DNA from: Burkholderiaceae bacterium
GTDB lineage: Bacteria; Pseudomonadota; Gammaproteobacteria; Burkholderiales; Burkholderiaceae
Direction: 5' to 3'
Length of the DNA: 7,514 bases
NCBI GenBank assembly: GCA_030151165.1
Contig: JASLEM010000432.1
Location: forward strand, 1-7,514
Below are positions 5,839 through 7,514 of this stretch, one piece after another. How positions within the stretch are numbered: position 1 is the stretch's first letter; the number at the start of each line of letters is the position of its first letter. The notes below the pieces were generated by a model. It was not told the origin of the DNA and did no database searches. It was given only the letters and a program-made list of their open reading frames with translations. The position numbers were made by a program, and so were the translations under genes.

Positions 5839-7209
5839 ATGACCGTCACGAATCACCAGGGTTTCGCGTTCAAGCCGGAACAGTTCCAGCAGATCATCGA
5901 GGACGTGCTCGCCCTCGCGAAGAAGGTCGGCGCGAGCGACGCCGCGGCCGAGGTTTCCGAAGGCAGCGGCCTGTCGGTCTCGGTGCGCAAGGGCGAGGTC
6001 GAGAACGTCGAGCGCAACCGCGACAAGTCGGTCGGCGTCGCGGTCTACATCGGGCAGCGGCGCGGCAACGCGAGCACGTCCGACTTCTCGCTCAAGGCGC
6101 TCGAGCAGACGGTTCGCGCCGCCTACGACATCGCCCGCTTCACCGCCGAGGATCCGGCCGCCGGCCTGCCCGACGCCGAGGACCTGGCCACGCCCGCCGA
6201 GGCCGGCGCGAACCTCGACCTGTTCCATCCGTGGGACATCGACGTCGCGCAGGCGACCGAGCTGTCTCGGCGCTGCGAGGACGCCGCCTTCGCGACGCAC
6301 CGCAACATCACCAACTCCGAAGGCGCCGGCGTGTCGGCGCAGCAGTCGCACTTCTGGACGGGCAACAGCCGCGGCTTCCGTGGCGGCTACGCGAGCTCGC
6401 GCCATTCGCTGTCGGTCGCGCCGATCGCCGGCAAGGGCGGCGGCATGCAGCGCGACCACTGGTACACGTCGATGCGCGACGCCGAGGACATGGCCTCGCC
6501 CGAATCGGTCGGCCGCTACGCCGCGGAGCGCGCGCTGTCGCGGCTGAAGTCGCGCAAGGTCGCCACGTGCGAGGTGCCGATCCTGTTCGAGTCGACGCTC
6601 GCCGCCGGCCTGCTGGGCGCGTTCGTGCAGGGCGTCAGCGGCGGGGCGCTGTACCGCAAGGCGAGCTTCCTGCAGGACTCGCTCGGCACGCAGGTCTTCC
6701 CGAAGGACATCGACATCCTCGAGTTCCCGCACGAGCCCAAGGGCAAGGGCAGCGCGCCGTTCGACGACGAGGGCGTGCGCACGACCGCGCGCGACGTCGT
6801 CGACGGCGGCGTCGTGCAGGGCTATTTCCTCTCGAGCTACTCGGCGCGCAAGCTGGGCATGAAGACGACCGGCCACGCGGGCGGTTCGCAGAACCTGCGC
6901 ATGACGCACCGCCGCACGCAGCCGGGCGACGACCTGCCCGAGATGCTGCGCAAGCTCGATCGCGGCCTGTTCGTCATCGAGCTGATGGGGCAGGGCGTCA
7001 ACTACGTCACCGGCGACTACTCGCGCGGCGCCGCGGGCTTCTGGGTCGAGAACGGCCGCATCGTGCACCCGGTCGAGGAAGTGACGATCGCGGGCCACCT
7101 GCGCTCGATGTTCTCGGGCATCCAGGCGATCGGCGCCGACGCCTACAACTACGGCGCGAAGACGATCGGCTCGGTGCTGCTGTCGCCGATGAAGGTCGCG
7201 GGTTCCTGA
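5839..7209 (+). CDS. pmbA: TldE/PmbA, partner subunit of the TldD metalloprotease
   Basis: The product has 456 residues (E. coli PmbA: 450). With TldD it forms a heterodimeric protease that degrades unfolded peptides and in E. coli matures microcin B17 and destabilises the CcdA antitoxin. The N-terminal domain carries SVSVRKGEVENVERNRDKSV (46-65) and VAVYIGQRRGNASTSDFS (67-84). The C-terminal half has the conserved FESTLAAGLLGAFVQGVSGG (250-269), YRKASFLQD (272-280), GYFLSSYSARKLG (328-340) and GLFVIELMGQGVNYVTGDYS (376-395). No HExxxH zinc motif is present, which separates it from TldD and fits the non-catalytic partner. tldD is not in this window, as expected where the two genes are unlinked (as in E. 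coli). The start is fixed by the AAGGA site and family length. A strong terminator follows, so it appears to end its own transcription unit. Confidence 0.96.
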   Translation: MTVTNHQGFAFKPEQFQQIIEDVLALAKKVGASDAAAEVSEGSGLSVSVRKGEVENVERNRDKSVGVAVYIGQRRGNASTSDFSLKALEQTVRAAYDIARFTAEDPAAGLPDAEDLATPAEAGANLDLFHPWDIDVAQATELSRRCEDAAFATHRNITNSEGAGVSAQQSHFWTGNSRGFRGGYASSRHSLSVAPIAGKGGGMQRDHWYTSMRDAEDMASPESVGRYAAERALSRLKSRKVATCEVPILFESTLAAGLLGAFVQGVSGGALYRKASFLQDSLGTQVFPKDIDILEFPHEPKGKGSAPFDDEGVRTTARDVVDGGVVQGYFLSSYSARKLGMKTTGHAGGSQNLRMTHRRTQPGDDLPEMLRKLDRGLFVIELMGQGVNYVTGDYSRGAAGFWVENGRIVHPVEEVTIAGHLRSMFSGIQAIGADAYNYGAKTIGSVLLSPMKVAGS

Positions 7210-7227
7210 CGCCTGCGCTTCGACGCG

Positions 7228-7267
7228 AAGGCCTCGCGGCGCGCAAGCGGCGAGGCCTTTTTATTTT
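7228..7267 (+). terminator. Rho-independent terminator of pmbA
   Basis: AAGGCCTCGC (7228-7237) and GCGAGGCCTT (7250-7259) form a perfect 10-bp GC-rich stem around a 12-base loop. The T-rich run TTTTTATTTT (7258-7267) follows at once. It begins 18 nt after the pmbA stop and is by far the most AT-rich tract of the window. Confidence 0.9.
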
Positions 7268-7285
7268 CTTCGATCGACGCCCCGC

Positions 7286-7514
7286 ATGCTCGACATCGCC
7301 GCCTCGCTGCTCGTCCTGACGGCCTTGATGGCCTGGCTGAACCATCGCGTGCTGCGCCTGCCCGCGACGATCGGCGTGATGGCCACCTCGCTCGTGCTGT
7401 CGCTCGCGCTGGTCGCCCTCGACGAGGTCGGCGTGCTGGCGAGCCTGCATGCGCGCGAGGTCGCGCTGCTGCAGTCGATCGACTTCTCGACGCTGCTGAT
7501 GCAGGGCATGCTGT
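7286..7514 (+). CDS. CPA1-type Na+/H+ antiporter (5' part only)
   Basis: Only the first 76 codons are present; the gene runs off the right edge. The product begins with a hydrophobic helix (about 4-18), a short LNHRVLRLPATIGVM segment (18-32), a second hydrophobic helix (about 31-45) and then the stretch LLQSIDFSTLLMQGML (61-76) leading into a third. This order, the LRLPATIGVM motif and the IDF segment are typical of the N-terminus of cation:proton antiporters (CPA1, NhaP-like) of the inner membrane, which exchange Na+ or K+ for H+. The first ATG after the pmbA terminator is chosen because family similarity begins right there. No good Shine-Dalgarno is visible, and only 18 nt separate the terminator T-tract from the ATG. 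The ion exchanged cannot be told from this fragment. Confidence 0.8.
   Translation, partial: MLDIAASLLVLTALMAWLNHRVLRLPATIGVMATSLVLSLALVALDEVGVLASLHAREVALLQSIDFSTLLMQGML

Noticed and set aside
5812..7098. A 428-codon minus-strand open frame opposite pmbA, and a 516-codon plus-strand frame at 5769-7319
   Set aside because: Both are shadows of pmbA, with low-complexity Arg/Ala/Val-rich translations and no family resemblance.

Overview
This is a gene-dense, very GC-rich chromosomal window (essentially every third codon position is G or C) carrying eight protein-coding genes, two of them cut by the window edges. The gene content points to a betaproteobacterium, most likely of the order Burkholderiales: an SuhB/TrmJ divergent pair followed by a short EpsC-type serine acetyltransferase, and a DarP-Mog pair divergent from PmbA. 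This taxonomic placement is inferred from family resemblance and gene order recalled from related genomes; no search was run.

Left part (1-2604): suhB (minus strand, C-terminal end cut off by the window edge) is divergent from trmJ (tRNA Cm32/Um32 methyltransferase), which is followed 105 nt later by cysE (serine O-acetyltransferase, first step of cysteine synthesis). The suhB-trmJ gap holds a candidate suhB promoter with a small dyad beside it, and the trmJ start is uncertain because its best-supported ATG lies beside that promoter.

Middle part (2667-5729, all minus strand, transcribed right to left): darP (yjgA, 50S ribosome maturation), mog (molybdopterin adenylyltransferase) overlapping it by 8 nt, and then after a 95-nt gap a 582-residue exported protein with a signal peptide, a LysM domain, a FecR domain and three fibronectin-III-like modules. 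The last protein is the least characterised gene here; it converges on cysE with only 62 nt between the stop codons.

Right part (5730-7514): pmbA (tldE, partner of the TldD metalloprotease) is divergent from darP, with a clear Shine-Dalgarno and a -10-like element, and ends in a strong rho-independent terminator. A CPA1-type Na+/H+ antiporter gene begins only 18 nt after the terminator's T-tract and runs off the right edge.

Overall this is mostly conserved housekeeping DNA. Three of the genes (suhB, trmJ, darP) have links to rRNA/tRNA/ribosome biology, but they lie in separate transcription units and I do not claim a joint system. I found no mobile elements, CRISPR arrays, tRNA or rRNA genes, and no convincing evidence of a wholly new system. 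The items most worth a second look are the LysM-FecR-FnIII protein without a sigma-factor partner, the promoter/start conflict at suhB-trmJ, and the terminator packed against the antiporter start.
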